Assembly (NCBI GenBank): GCA_045226255.1
Contig: JBGVCG010000016.1
Location: forward strand, 310,001-374,000
DNA: 64,000 bases
Direction of reading: 5' to 3'
From: UBA1181 sp045226255
Lineage (GTDB): Bacteria; Bacteroidota; Bacteroidia; Bacteroidales; Paludibacteraceae
The notes under the pieces: model-generated
The model's database searches: none
Told to the model about the DNA's origin: nothing
The model's input: only the letters and a program-made list of their open reading frames with translations
Program-made: the position numbers and the translations under genes
Part shown: in pieces, positions 17,083 to 25,801 of the stretch
Position numbering within the stretch: position 1 is the stretch's first letter
Layout: each line of letters starts with the position of its first letter

Positions 17083-17742
17083 TCACAGATTAATGTGGAA
17101 GGACAAAAACAGGTTAACCCCCTTGTCCAAGCTCCGCTCCTTGCGTTTCTCCGTACTCTTAAATTGGCTGTCGTAGACATCTGTCTCCCGAACATACTCC
17201 ACCAACGGGAAGCAGAACCCGACCCCCACCCTTCTGATGCGCACACCCAGTTCGGGGTTAAGATAGAAGCCCTTCAATTTGTCTTGATTCTCGAAATCTT
17301 TATGGAACCATTTACCATCAGCCCGCTGATAGAGGTCATAATTATCGCTATCATGATCTTTGAGACTAATGCCGGCTCCCAATTTCAATCCAACATACGG
17401 AGAGACTTTCCTGTCGGAGACGCTCAACCTAACTTCCGCATAAATCGGCAAAGAAAGATGGGTGTAATCCAGTTCGTTTAATCGTTGCCTGAATTCTATT
17501 CCCCCTCCGTAATAGAGATGTTCATCACGTTGGAAACCGAAGCCAAGCGCAAAAGCATGTGAAAAGGTATAGTCAGTCTCATCACTTCTCCATTCCTTAT
17601 ACATATTCGGACCTATTGTGGCACGTTCTATCTTCAGTTTGAAACCATTAGGGAAATATGCGTTCTTGTCCGGCTCTTCGGCAAAGAGATTCATTGCGGA
17701 AAAAACGGATAGGAATATGATCAACAGTTTTCTCATCGTCAT
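17083..17742 (-). CDS. Outer membrane beta-barrel protein
   Basis: 219 residues with a signal peptide (cleavage near FAEE, residue 21; an internal ATG at residue 3 is an alternative start). The mature protein alternates polar and aromatic residues, has GYG-like turns (FALGFGFQRDEHLYYGGGIEFRQRL, PYVGLKLGAGISL) and ends in FHINL, consistent with an 8-stranded OmpX/OMP_b-brl type barrel. Function unknown. It follows the zinc-ribbon membrane protein by 16 bp and is probably co-transcribed with it. Confidence 0.7.
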   Translation of the reverse strand: MTMRKLLIIFLSVFSAMNLFAEEPDKNAYFPNGFKLKIERATIGPNMYKEWRSDETDYTFSHAFALGFGFQRDEHLYYGGGIEFRQRLNELDYTHLSLPIYAEVRLSVSDRKVSPYVGLKLGAGISLKDHDSDNYDLYQRADGKWFHKDFENQDKLKGFYLNPELGVRIRRVGVGFCFPLVEYVRETDVYDSQFKSTEKRKERSLDKGVNLFLSFHINL

Positions 17743-17758
17743 AATTCAACCCATTTGA

Positions 17759-18370
17759 TTAATATGCATATTTAAACACTATTTTCCCGTTTTCGGCATA
17801 GTAATTTATTCGGAAAAACCAATCTTCCTGCAAGGTGTTCAGTTCTTCCTGCGGAATACTCATCAACAAATCGGTGATTTCCGTATGGTACGGGGAGTCC
17901 ACTTGTCGATCATAAAATTGGAGGGACGTAACTTCACCAGTCTCAGTTACATTAAAACCGAAACAGAACCATCGAAACGAAGAATCCGGCTCAGCAACAG
18001 TGATATTGCTTTGATTGAGCCTATCCAATATATTCTGGTAAAGAGTGCTCCTTTCCGCTCTTTCATGCAGGTTATCCTCTCCGAACGGGTAATAGGGCAT
18101 ATCTCCATCCGCATATTCGTCGCAGGACGCAAGCAAGCCACTACTAGCTACGCCCGCAAGAGTCAGTCCGGCAAGGGTGATGACTTTGCCCAAGTTCCGT
18201 CTCTTGTCGAGTTCCTGCTCCAGATAGCGCACCTCCGCCTCACACTTCGGGCAGGTACCCTTGCACTCTCCCTTAAAGGTGCACTCGCTCGTCACAAGTG
18301 TGATGTCGTTCTCCAAGGCTATTTTCTTTCTTATTTCACGCAAGTACTTGCATTTCTCTTTCCCAGACAT
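17759..18370 (-). CDS. Membrane protein with N-terminal Cys4 motif and TonB_C-like tail
   Basis: 203 residues. The cytoplasmic N-terminus has CTFKGECKGTCPKCEAE (four cysteines, zinc-ribbon-like), then LEQELDKRR, a membrane segment at about 60-80 (VITLAGLTLAGVASSGLLAS), and an extracytoplasmic domain. Its last 80 residues (FNVTETGEVTSLQFYDRQVD...LLMSIPQ) resemble a TonB C-terminal fold. The same N-terminal cassette occurs ahead of TonB-like domains in other Bacteroidales proteins, as far as I recall. LASC could be read as a lipobox but is too far from the N-terminus. It may be a small energy-transducer relative; function not established. Confidence 0.6.
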   Translation of the reverse strand: MSGKEKCKYLREIRKKIALENDITLVTSECTFKGECKGTCPKCEAEVRYLEQELDKRRNLGKVITLAGLTLAGVASSGLLASCDEYADGDMPYYPFGEDNLHERAERSTLYQNILDRLNQSNITVAEPDSSFRWFCFGFNVTETGEVTSLQFYDRQVDSPYHTEITDLLMSIPQEELNTLQEDWFFRINYYAENGKIVFKYAY

Positions 18371-18402
18371 ATTTCAGACATTTTTTATTCAAAAGTCAGT
18401 TT

Positions 18403-18410
18403 CAAATATA
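18403..18410 (-). promoter_or_regulatory. -7 promoter box for the Cys4-protein/barrel operon
   Basis: The minus strand reads TATATTTG, matching TAnnTTTG, about 33 bp upstream of the ATG at 18370. Confidence 0.6.
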
Positions 18411-18431
18411 ATCAAAATTCACACAGACACC

Positions 18432-18872
18432 TCACTCCCCCTTGTACGGATGCGCCTTGGCATACTCGTAGAAGTCCTCGTCTATCACATAACGCATTTT
18501 GTAATAGTTGTCCCCTACTTCGATGGTGTCGTAAGATGATGGTGCTTCTAAATTATAATGCCAATCAACCGTATTCCCCTGATACTTAATGGTATCATCT
18601 ATGACAACATATATATTCCCAAAAAACGGAGAACCTTTGGTGTTTCTCATAAGACTATCTTTGTAATTTATAGGGAATTTATAATACTTGGTTCCATCAT
18701 AATTGTCTTTCATTACAATCAAGACAGAATGATCAATATCATTTCTAATAATATATTCAACGTCAGGTCTATCATCATCGAAATAATCCACGTCCTTATA
18801 TTTGTCGCAGCCATACGAAAACAGACCTAAAATTAGCACAAGAACGTAAGGATAAATAATCAAATGTTTCAT
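18432..18872 (-). CDS. Small lipoprotein of unknown function
   Basis: 146 residues when started at ATG 18872, which gives an N-terminal lipoprotein signal (MKHLIIYPYVLVLILGLFSYGC, lipobox Cys22). The longer frame to 18941 would bury the signal and overlap the upstream gene, so it is rejected. The mature part is acidic and Tyr/Asp-rich (DKYKDVDYFDDDRPDVEY). It starts 4 bp after the stop of the HExxH lipoprotein gene, so the two are almost certainly co-expressed. Function unknown. Confidence 0.7.
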   Translation of the reverse strand: MKHLIIYPYVLVLILGLFSYGCDKYKDVDYFDDDRPDVEYIIRNDIDHSVLIVMKDNYDGTKYYKFPINYKDSLMRNTKGSPFFGNIYVVIDDTIKYQGNTVDWHYNLEAPSSYDTIEVGDNYYKMRYVIDEDFYEYAKAHPYKGE

Positions 18873-18876
18873 AATA

Positions 18877-20505
18877 CTATTTATTATATTTTTTAAACTG
18901 TGTAAAATAAATTTCGAGACTTGTATTCCCTGTTCGCCCATGAGTTACATAATTTTCAAAATCATCGACACTTTGTATTTCATGTATAGAACGCTGAATT
19001 AAATGCAAACTGTATCCTGTGATATTATCGTCAAGAGGACGATTCTCTTTCACCTGATTTTTTTCATCCATCATATCTATTATCAACGGGCTATATTTTA
19101 TATTTCTTTTCCATCGTCTACCCTCATCTTTACTTTTCGTGTATGGCCAATCTTGACACTCGATAAAACTTAAAAGATTATCATATGCATTACCCGGAGT
19201 CCTATCAACCGTTTTATACTCATCCATCGTCAACACCCATTGTCCTGCCAGTGCCATCGCTTCCCTGATTATAAGATCAGTTTGTGCATACTTCGTAACC
19301 CCGACATATAGGCAATGGGATGCATGTGTCAACTCATGAAGTGTAGTACTCAACACCTTACTAGCAGGTTTATATCCATTCTCATTTATTCCATATATTT
19401 TTATTGACGACAGAACATCACTTAAGAACTCAAGATTATAGTAGTAGGTAGTGCCATTCGGCTTATCTTCCTTTGTGTCATTGTACAGTATTTTCAAATC
19501 CTTATCCGGACGTATCAACCCACAAACATCGCCATAATAATATTTATATAATGCACGATGGATAGAGGCCAAATGGAGTCTGGTCATATTACTTGTGTTA
19601 ATATTCAAGTTCCAATGCGACTTTTGGTCTGGCCCATTACTATGTGCTTGGGTAAACCTATATCGGATGTCCCACTTTTCACATTCCCACTCAACACTAT
19701 ACTCCACGCTCGTGCGCTTGCTGCTGAATGTCACATTACCGTTCGCATCCGTGTAGTGGTACGCTTTCAGGAAGGCGAAGTATCGGATGCGCACCTTCAC
19801 GCCCTGCAGCGGAATGTATTTTTCCATCAGGTCGTCGTACGCCTTGATGGTGGCGGATGGTGTCCACTTCGAACGCAGGGTGGTCTCGCCCACGTTGCCC
19901 GTCTGGATCATCGCCTCGTCCACCACACTCTTCCACGACAAGCCTGTACCCTTTCCGGAACGGAGCTGCGCATCCCCGACAGTGATGTCCTCCCGCTCCA
20001 AGTCCTCGTCCAAGATATAAAGCTCGTCAAGTACTTCATACCGAATGCCAAGCCCTTTCAAATCATAACCAACTGGCATCACCGTGTACTGCCACGTGAT
20101 GGCGTTCGCCGGCAATGACGGATCATGGTAGGAATCACCCTCCGTCAATTCATAATCCAATGGGTATGGATCGAAATCCAGTGTGGTGTCCGCCACCAAA
20201 CGCTCGTACTGCGCCGTGTCAGCCGGCAGAAAACGCACATACAAATGGGTCGGTTTCAAAACAGTTAGACTCTTTAGACCCGTCCGAGCCGACAATGAAT
20301 CCACAGAACGTTGCATATTACGCAACAGGAACGGACTCTCGACCTTGGCCCCAAGGCGAATCTCACTACTCACGGTCTGTTGTTCACTGACCGGTTCGTT
20401 CAACACTTCATCCTTTTCGCAGGAAGACAACTGGAGGGCGAGTAGCAACCCACTCAAACAAAACAACTTGCGCAAACAATTTTTATTACTTTTGATAGAA
20501 AACAT
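18877..20505 (-). CDS. Lipoprotein with HExxH zincin motif (putative metallopeptidase)
   Basis: 542 residues. A signal with lipobox LSSC (Cys29) anchors it outside the cytoplasm. The middle (about 240-275) has a small carboxypeptidase-regulatory-like beta segment (PLQGVKVRIRYFAFLKAYHYTD...NGNVTFSS). The C-terminal part has TTLHELTHASH near residue 385-395, an HExxH zinc motif, and IIREAMALAG about 24 residues later, offering the third-ligand Glu of gluzincins. I do not recognise the family. It is followed 4 bp later by another lipoprotein. Mating this motif with a lipid anchor suggests a surface or periplasmic protease, but activity is inferred. Confidence 0.7.
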   Translation of the reverse strand: MFSIKSNKNCLRKLFCLSGLLLALQLSSCEKDEVLNEPVSEQQTVSSEIRLGAKVESPFLLRNMQRSVDSLSARTGLKSLTVLKPTHLYVRFLPADTAQYERLVADTTLDFDPYPLDYELTEGDSYHDPSLPANAITWQYTVMPVGYDLKGLGIRYEVLDELYILDEDLEREDITVGDAQLRSGKGTGLSWKSVVDEAMIQTGNVGETTLRSKWTPSATIKAYDDLMEKYIPLQGVKVRIRYFAFLKAYHYTDANGNVTFSSKRTSVEYSVEWECEKWDIRYRFTQAHSNGPDQKSHWNLNINTSNMTRLHLASIHRALYKYYYGDVCGLIRPDKDLKILYNDTKEDKPNGTTYYYNLEFLSDVLSSIKIYGINENGYKPASKVLSTTLHELTHASHCLYVGVTKYAQTDLIIREAMALAGQWVLTMDEYKTVDRTPGNAYDNLLSFIECQDWPYTKSKDEGRRWKRNIKYSPLIIDMMDEKNQVKENRPLDDNITGYSLHLIQRSIHEIQSVDDFENYVTHGRTGNTSLEIYFTQFKKYNK

Positions 20506-20599
20506 AATATAGAATTTTAATGATACAAATAAGATTTTCCTTAATATCTACGATACATAACTTTTAAGATTATTGACACATTGCCGAAAATCGACAAGG

Positions 20600-20607
20600 C
20601 AAAGATA
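20600..20607 (-). promoter_or_regulatory. -7 promoter box for the HExxH lipoprotein operon
   Basis: The minus strand reads TATCTTTG, a perfect consensus, about 95 bp before the ATG at 20505. Confidence 0.6.
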
Positions 20608-20952
20608 TGATATATTTTAATAAAAAAAGAGTTTTTTCCCTTAAATCTTGCAAAATAAATGTATTTTTTACATAACTACAAGATAATGAACCACATAGCA
20701 TAGGGGTTATATTTGCCATTGAACAGTTACAAACATTTAATATTAAACCATTTACAACTCTTCCATTTACTACTTAAAATATACGATTTACTATGATAGT
20801 GGATGGCTAAATAGTAAACAAACAAATTTCTTAACTCTTCCCTCTTAACTCTTAACTTATATGTTTTGTGAAGAGAAAAAAATTTCGCAAATTTGCGTGG
20901 ATTTTTCCAAAAGGTGTGAAATTCATATTTTAATCTAAAAATAGTAATCATA
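20608..20952. other. Divergent intergenic region with two repeat families
   Basis: It separates the HExxH lipoprotein operon from the PPi-PFK gene. It holds GTAAATC-like units (20763-20819), a TTAACTC array (20830-20859) and the palindrome CGCAAATTTGCG (20886-20897) about 55 bp before the PPi-PFK ATG. The palindrome contains CAAATTTG, one base off the -7 consensus on either strand, and may be the PPi-PFK promoter or an operator. Confidence 0.45.
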
Positions 20953-22566
20953 ATGGCAAAAAGTGCATTGCAAATCGCTAGAGCTTCTTACCAACCTAAG
21001 TTGCCTAAGGCATTCAAAGGTGGCGTAGCTCTTAAAGAAGGTAAAGCAACTGAGTCTGTTGCAAACCAAGCTGAAATCAAGAAGTTGTTCCCTAACACTT
21101 ATGGTATGCCTATCGTAACGTTCGAGGCTGCCGCTTCTAAGTTGTCCATGGGAGACTTCAACGTAGGTGTAATCCTCTCTGGTGGTCAAGCTCCTGGCGG
21201 ACACAACGTCATCTCCGGTCTCTTCGACGGTATCAAGGCTTTGAACCCTAAAGGAAAATTGTACGGCTTCTTGGGCGGTCCTAGCGGTTTGATCGATCAC
21301 AAATACATCGAGTTGACTTCTGACATCATCGACGAATACCGTAACACGGGTGGTTTCGATATCATCGGTTCTGGCCGTACCAAGTTGGAGGAGGAGTCTC
21401 AGTTCGACAGCGGTATCGAGATCTGCAACAAATTGGGCATCAAGGCATTGGTGATCATCGGCGGTGATGACTCTAACACTAACGCTTGCGTGTTGGCTGA
21501 GTACTACTTGGCTAAGAAGGTTGGCATCCAAGTGATCGGTTGCCCTAAGACTATCGACGGTGACTTGAAGAACGAGCAAATCGAGACTTCTTTCGGTTTC
21601 GACACAGCTTGTAAGGTATACTCTGAGGTAATCGGTAACATCATGCGTGACGCTAACTCCGCAAAGAAATACTGGCACTTCATCAAGTTGATGGGTCGTT
21701 CCGCTTCTCACATCGCTTTGGAGTGCGGTTTGCAGACTCAACCAAACATCTGCATCGTTTCTGAGGAGGTAGAGGCTAAGAAGATGACTTTGGCTCAGAT
21801 CGTCAACAACATCGCTGACACTGTAGCTGCTCGCGCCGCTAAGGGTAACAACTTCGGTGTTGTGTTGATCCCTGAGGGCTTGATCGAGTTCATCCCTGAG
21901 ATGAAGGTTTTGATCAAGGAGTTGAACGATTTGTTGGCTACTGAATCTGACGTCAAGACTGCTGTATCTAAACTTTCAGCTAACTCTAAGTCAGTTTACG
22001 AGAGCCTTCCTGAGGCCATCGCTAAGCAGTTGACGTTGGAGCGTGACCCTCACGGAAACGTACAGGTTTCTTTGATCGAAACGGAGAAATTGCTCATCGA
22101 GATGGTTAAGACTCGTTTGGCTGCCATGAAGGCTGAAGGCAAATATGTAGGTAAGTTCTCTGGCCTCGGACACTTCTTCGGTTACGAGGGTCGTTGCGCC
22201 GCTCCTTCTAACTTCGACGCTGACTACTGCTACTCTTTGGGTTACAACGCAGCTAACTTGATCGCTACTGGCAAGTCTGGTTACATGTCATTGATCAAGA
22301 ACACTACTAAGCCAGCTGACCAATGGATCGCTGCCGGTGTGCCTATCACGATGATGATGAACATGGAGCAACGTAACGGTAAGCAAAAACCAGTTATCCG
22401 CAAGGCATTGGTTGAGTTGGATGGCGCTCCGTTCAAGGCTTTGGCCGCTAACCGCGAGAAATGGGCAATCGAGACTTCTTACGTTTACCCTGGTCCAATC
22501 CAATACTTCGGTCCATCTGAGGTATGCGACCAACCAACTAAGACGTTGGCTTTGGAGCAGAAATAA
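20953..22566 (+). CDS. pfp: Diphosphate--fructose-6-phosphate 1-phosphotransferase
   Basis: 537 residues, the long PPi-PFK type. Motifs: ILSGGQAPGGHNV (phosphate loop), IIGGDDSNTNA (the GGDDS form marks pyrophosphate use; ATP enzymes have GGDGS), PKTIDGDLKN (catalytic TIDGD) and MGRSASHIALECGLQTQPN. It interconverts fructose-6-phosphate and fructose-1,6-bisphosphate with PPi, the glycolytic step in many anaerobic Bacteroidota. Codon use is extremely biased (ttg, gct, aac, tct), unlike most neighbours, so expression should be very high. It has its own terminator. Confidence 0.96.
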   Translation: MAKSALQIARASYQPKLPKAFKGGVALKEGKATESVANQAEIKKLFPNTYGMPIVTFEAAASKLSMGDFNVGVILSGGQAPGGHNVISGLFDGIKALNPKGKLYGFLGGPSGLIDHKYIELTSDIIDEYRNTGGFDIIGSGRTKLEEESQFDSGIEICNKLGIKALVIIGGDDSNTNACVLAEYYLAKKVGIQVIGCPKTIDGDLKNEQIETSFGFDTACKVYSEVIGNIMRDANSAKKYWHFIKLMGRSASHIALECGLQTQPNICIVSEEVEAKKMTLAQIVNNIADTVAARAAKGNNFGVVLIPEGLIEFIPEMKVLIKELNDLLATESDVKTAVSKLSANSKSVYESLPEAIAKQLTLERDPHGNVQVSLIETEKLLIEMVKTRLAAMKAEGKYVGKFSGLGHFFGYEGRCAAPSNFDADYCYSLGYNAANLIATGKSGYMSLIKNTTKPADQWIAAGVPITMMMNMEQRNGKQKPVIRKALVELDGAPFKALAANREKWAIETSYVYPGPIQYFGPSEVCDQPTKTLALEQK

Positions 22567-22589
22567 TTGTTTGAATTATTCCATAAAAA

Positions 22590-22622
22590 AACTTCGGGGC
22601 AATCGCTCCGAAGTTTTTTTTA
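22590..22622 (+). terminator. Intrinsic terminator of the PPi-PFK gene
   Basis: AACTTCGG (22590-22597) pairs with CCGAAGTT (22608-22615) and is followed by eight T. Because A-runs flank both sides it may also serve the convergent barrel-protein gene. Confidence 0.9.
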
Positions 22623-22634
22623 TAGGCTTACTAT

Positions 22635-23372
22635 CTAGAAATAGAAATGAACCCCAACTGTAGGATTAACACCTACTGAAAAATTCACCTGATTCTCCAC
22701 AACTTTAGGAATACGGCTCTCCTCCCCATCATAAATTTTTTGCTCCTCCCAAACGAATCGAGCGAACGTAAAATCAAGCAGACTCATGGCAAATCCCCAA
22801 TGCTCCACCGGACGGAATTCGAACTGGGCGAATCTAAGATTGAGTTGGAACCCATTATACTTCTGGGAATCGGAGGAAAATTCACGTCTATATGTACTCT
22901 TTTTGCCAGAACCAAGATTTAGTTCATTATATGAAACATAATCACGTTTTATAAACACACCTTCCAATCTTGCCTGAGTATGCGTATAGTAGGCATCAAG
23001 CTCCAGCACATAATAAAAATTATCCACCATCCTAATATATTTAGCGAAGGAAGGGCCAATAGCCCAAAAAGATCTCTTCAAATTGAAAATATAAGATGAT
23101 TTATTGACAAACCATTCATAATGGCTCTTATTAACGCCAAAGGAGGAAACAAGTCCAAGTCTGAAATTATTGGCAACGAAATATTGGAATTCAGGAGAAA
23201 CGTAAATACCCTTAGATGGATCATAATTATTCTGCTTCTCACCATCGTAATATATGCTAGAAGAGGTTAATCCAACACCCACCATCGAACCAATATACAT
23301 ATCGCCTTTTTGTTGTGCGTATGCACCGAATGAAACTGCACACAGCAGCATCGCAACGATTCTTTTCTTCAT
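22635..23372 (-). CDS. Outer membrane beta-barrel protein (tandem paralogue 2)
   Basis: 245 residues from ATG 23372; the frame extends to 23432 but the shorter start gives the signal peptide MKKRIVAMLLCAVSFGAYAQ, nearly identical to that of the adjacent upstream gene. The mature part shares YFVANNFRLGL, RFAQFEFRPVEHWGFAMSLLDFTF and the terminal GVNPTVGVHFYF with that paralogue. The alternating pattern and C-terminal Phe mark an outer-membrane barrel. Function unknown. It is probably transcribed together with its paralogue 37 bp upstream. Confidence 0.75.
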   Translation of the reverse strand: MKKRIVAMLLCAVSFGAYAQQKGDMYIGSMVGVGLTSSSIYYDGEKQNNYDPSKGIYVSPEFQYFVANNFRLGLVSSFGVNKSHYEWFVNKSSYIFNLKRSFWAIGPSFAKYIRMVDNFYYVLELDAYYTHTQARLEGVFIKRDYVSYNELNLGSGKKSTYRREFSSDSQKYNGFQLNLRFAQFEFRPVEHWGFAMSLLDFTFARFVWEEQKIYDGEESRIPKVVENQVNFSVGVNPTVGVHFYF

Positions 23373-23409
23373 AATAACATGTATGTAATTTAAATTGTGC
23401 GACATCGAT

Positions 23410-24165
23410 TTAAAAATAGATATGAACGCCAAAAGCAGGATTAACCCCTATCGACAGACCATTATTTTTTACGCTTGGCGTATGGATATTCACCCCATCA
23501 ACAACTTTATTCTTCTCCTTCTTGAAAAAGTGGGAACAGGTGAGGTCTATCAAACTCAAGGCAAATCCCCAGCGCTCTACCGGACGGAATTCCAATTGAA
23601 ATAACCTTACAGAGAAACTTAAGCCATCCATGGGTTGATCCTTGATCGAATAACCTCCAAGTTCTTTCAAATCATCATCTATCGTCGTATTTTGGTAACG
23701 GTCAGAGATAAAACGTGTATTGTCAGAATACTGCGGACTGTACGAACACACAACCTTCTCACTCGTCTTCATACGGGTATAGCCCAAATCCAATTCAGGC
23801 ACATAATAGAATTTCTCAGCCAACTTAACATACCCCGCAAAGACAGGGCCCAAAGACCAATACTTGGTTTTCGAATCGGTACTCAAATACATGGAGCCCA
23901 CTCCATATGCATCCTGAACTTTTTGGATGCCAAAAGTAAAATCGAGACCGACCCTGAAACGATTGGCAACGAAATAATGGAATCCGGGAGCCACAAAGAA
24001 ATTCACCTTCGGATCGTACCCTTCCAGTTCCTTTCCGTCATAATATGCGGTAAAGGATGATACTCCTACACCTCCATGGAAACTGGCGAACATATCCCCT
24101 TTTTGTTGGGCGTATGCACCCAATGAAGCCGCACATAGCAGCATCGAAACAATTCTTTTCTTCAT
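23410..24165 (-). CDS. Outer membrane beta-barrel protein (tandem paralogue 1)
   Basis: 251 residues with signal peptide MKKRIVSMLLCAASLGAYAQ. Barrel features as in the downstream paralogue: YFVANRFRVGLDFTFG, LFQLEFRPVERWGFALSLIDLTC and terminal GVNPAFGVHIYF. The two genes arose by tandem duplication and have diverged strongly in the loop regions. It has its own promoter box and is first in the pair. Function unknown; OmpW/OMP_b-brl-type porins are the nearest general class. Confidence 0.75.
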   Translation of the reverse strand: MKKRIVSMLLCAASLGAYAQQKGDMFASFHGGVGVSSFTAYYDGKELEGYDPKVNFFVAPGFHYFVANRFRVGLDFTFGIQKVQDAYGVGSMYLSTDSKTKYWSLGPVFAGYVKLAEKFYYVPELDLGYTRMKTSEKVVCSYSPQYSDNTRFISDRYQNTTIDDDLKELGGYSIKDQPMDGLSFSVRLFQLEFRPVERWGFALSLIDLTCSHFFKKEKNKVVDGVNIHTPSVKNNGLSIGVNPAFGVHIYF

Positions 24166-24195
24166 AAAATATTATATAAAACCACAATCAGACCG

Positions 24196-24203
24196 CAAAT
24201 GTA
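24196..24203 (-). promoter_or_regulatory. -7 promoter box for the paralogous barrel proteins
   Basis: The minus strand reads TACATTTG, matching TAnnTTTG, about 31 bp upstream of the ATG at 24165. Confidence 0.6.
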
Positions 24204-24382
24204 AATATATTCATCGTTACTTCTATACAATTATCCAAGAAACATAAAATTCTCAACAAATACCCATAAAAACCATTAGACGGAGCATACAACAAACAGT
24301 CTTCCCGCATCACCAAAACAGTAAATCGTAAATAATAAAATAGCAGATGATATAATATCTAACGGCACATAAAGCCAGCCTA

Positions 24383-25579
24383 TCATTCCTTCGCATCTTC
24401 CTTCCACAAACTCTTCCACAGCATTGTTCCCTTGGCGGTCAGCAAATAGCTTTGGCGCGGATGGCGGGGTTTGTCGGGGTAGCGCATAGAAACGAAGCCT
24501 TGGGCGATGGCGGGATTAAGGCTATATTCAAGGAAATTCGCCCTGTCTCTAAGCCCAACCATATCCATCATTTCCTTTACCGAATATTGTTTGTCACCCA
24601 TCGCCTTCACTAACCTGATTATATTTTTATTATCCGTATAAAATAAACTTGTAGGGGTGCTTGTGGGGGTACTTGTAGGGGTGCTTGCGGGTTGTCCATC
24701 AGAGACCAGTTCTACGACAAGGTTCGGCTGCACACTCCATTCCTTCGGGGGATGTATATGCAAATAGCGGTTACGCAAGTCCCATTGCTCCCCTAATAAT
24801 AGATTGCGGAAAAAACGTTCAAGATAGAGAGGAGTGTATTCGACACCCTTCACCACATTCCTGTAGTTGGCACGGACAAGGGCATTGCGGAAATACCACG
24901 AGTGTTGAGCAAACAAGTCATTAGCCACATTGAAGCCCAATGAACGCAGATACTGGATAGTGAAGACAGCCGTTGTTCGGGTATTGCCTTCCGGGAAGGG
25001 GTGAATCTGCCAAATACCTGAAACGAAGCGAGTTATTCGTGCAATCATATCGTCTGTAGACAAGCCGGAATAGCCTTTTTCCCGTTCCTGCTCGATGTCA
25101 TAATCCAACGCACGGCGCAAATCTTCCCAATTCAGATAGCTTACCGTGTCGCCTTCCAAGACCCATTCTTTTTTTGTGATATCATACTTGCGCAACTCAC
25201 CAGCATGTTTCATCACGCCATCAAATATCCTGCGATGCACAGAGATAAAACCATTCGTGTTAAAAGCGAATGTGGGTTGTGAAAGCACCTTCATGATATT
25301 ACTCGACACCCTATCCGCCTCCTCCATGTCGGCATCCCCTTCGTCATGGGTGGTCTTCGTGATATAATACTGATTGACAAGACGTTTTACCTCATCGATG
25401 GTGATCTCCCCCTCGATGTTCCTGCGGGCCGTCTCCTGCAAGAACTCGGACGTCTTCAGACCGTCCACCGCCTGCAGACCAATGGCCACACGCCACGCCT
25501 CGGCGAGCTCCCGCTTGGCGGGGTCACCCTGACGGATATACTCGTCGAAATTGATATATTGCGGTTTCTCAGCACTCAT
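24383..25579 (-). CDS. Fic domain protein (putative AMP transferase)
   Basis: 398 residues. The Fic core motif HPFPEGNTR (near residues 193-201) has the catalytic His, the acidic Mg/phosphate residue and the Arg expected of HPFx[D/E]GNxR. The N-terminal helix region contains ARRNIEGEI, which partly resembles a Fic inhibitory helix (S/T-x3-E-G/N) but lacks the Ser/Thr at the expected place. The C-terminal third has a winged-helix-like region (VKEMMDMVGLRDRANFLEYSLNPAI) after a low-complexity linker of four STPT units encoded by 12-bp repeats. Fic enzymes modify proteins with AMP; the target is unknown. Its promoter lies beyond a heptamer array. Confidence 0.88.
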   Translation of the reverse strand: MSAEKPQYINFDEYIRQGDPAKRELAEAWRVAIGLQAVDGLKTSEFLQETARRNIEGEITIDEVKRLVNQYYITKTTHDEGDADMEEADRVSSNIMKVLSQPTFAFNTNGFISVHRRIFDGVMKHAGELRKYDITKKEWVLEGDTVSYLNWEDLRRALDYDIEQEREKGYSGLSTDDMIARITRFVSGIWQIHPFPEGNTRTTAVFTIQYLRSLGFNVANDLFAQHSWYFRNALVRANYRNVVKGVEYTPLYLERFFRNLLLGEQWDLRNRYLHIHPPKEWSVQPNLVVELVSDGQPASTPTSTPTSTPTSLFYTDNKNIIRLVKAMGDKQYSVKEMMDMVGLRDRANFLEYSLNPAIAQGFVSMRYPDKPRHPRQSYLLTAKGTMLWKSLWKEDAKE

Positions 25580-25625
25580 TTCTTAAAGCGAAATCCTACG
25601 CACAGGCGAATCCAACCCGAAAAAA

Positions 25626-25655
25626 CTCTTAATTCTTAACTCTAAACTCTTAACC
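25626..25655. repeat. Heptamer array TTAACTC-like
   Basis: Degenerate units TTAATTC, TTAACTC, TAAACTC, TTAACC in tandem between the Fic gene and its promoter box, so the array lies in the Fic 5' leader. Confidence 0.6.
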
Positions 25656-25672
25656 GGCTCTCATCCTCTCCG

Positions 25673-25680
25673 CAAATATA
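25673..25680 (-). promoter_or_regulatory. -7 promoter box for the Fic gene
   Basis: The minus strand reads TATATTTG, about 95 bp before the Fic ATG. Confidence 0.55.
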
Positions 25681-25770
25681 CAAAAAATTTGCCATTTTTC
25701 CTCCCCCTTCCCCATCATAAAAAGTCACCACCACCCCGCCATCCCGTGTGCGTTTTTGCGGAAAACATAT

Positions 25771-25778
25771 TATCTTTG
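25771..25778 (+). promoter_or_regulatory. -7 promoter box for the RsmF-like/MBL operon
   Basis: TATCTTTG, a perfect TAnnTTTG match, lies 23 bp before the ATG at 25802. Confidence 0.65.
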
Positions 25779-25801
25779 CATACGTAGCGTTACTTTAAGA
25801 T

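Noticed and set aside
18873..18941. N-terminal extension of the small lipoprotein
   Set aside because: It would hide the signal peptide and overlap the upstream gene; ATG 18872 yields a correct lipobox.
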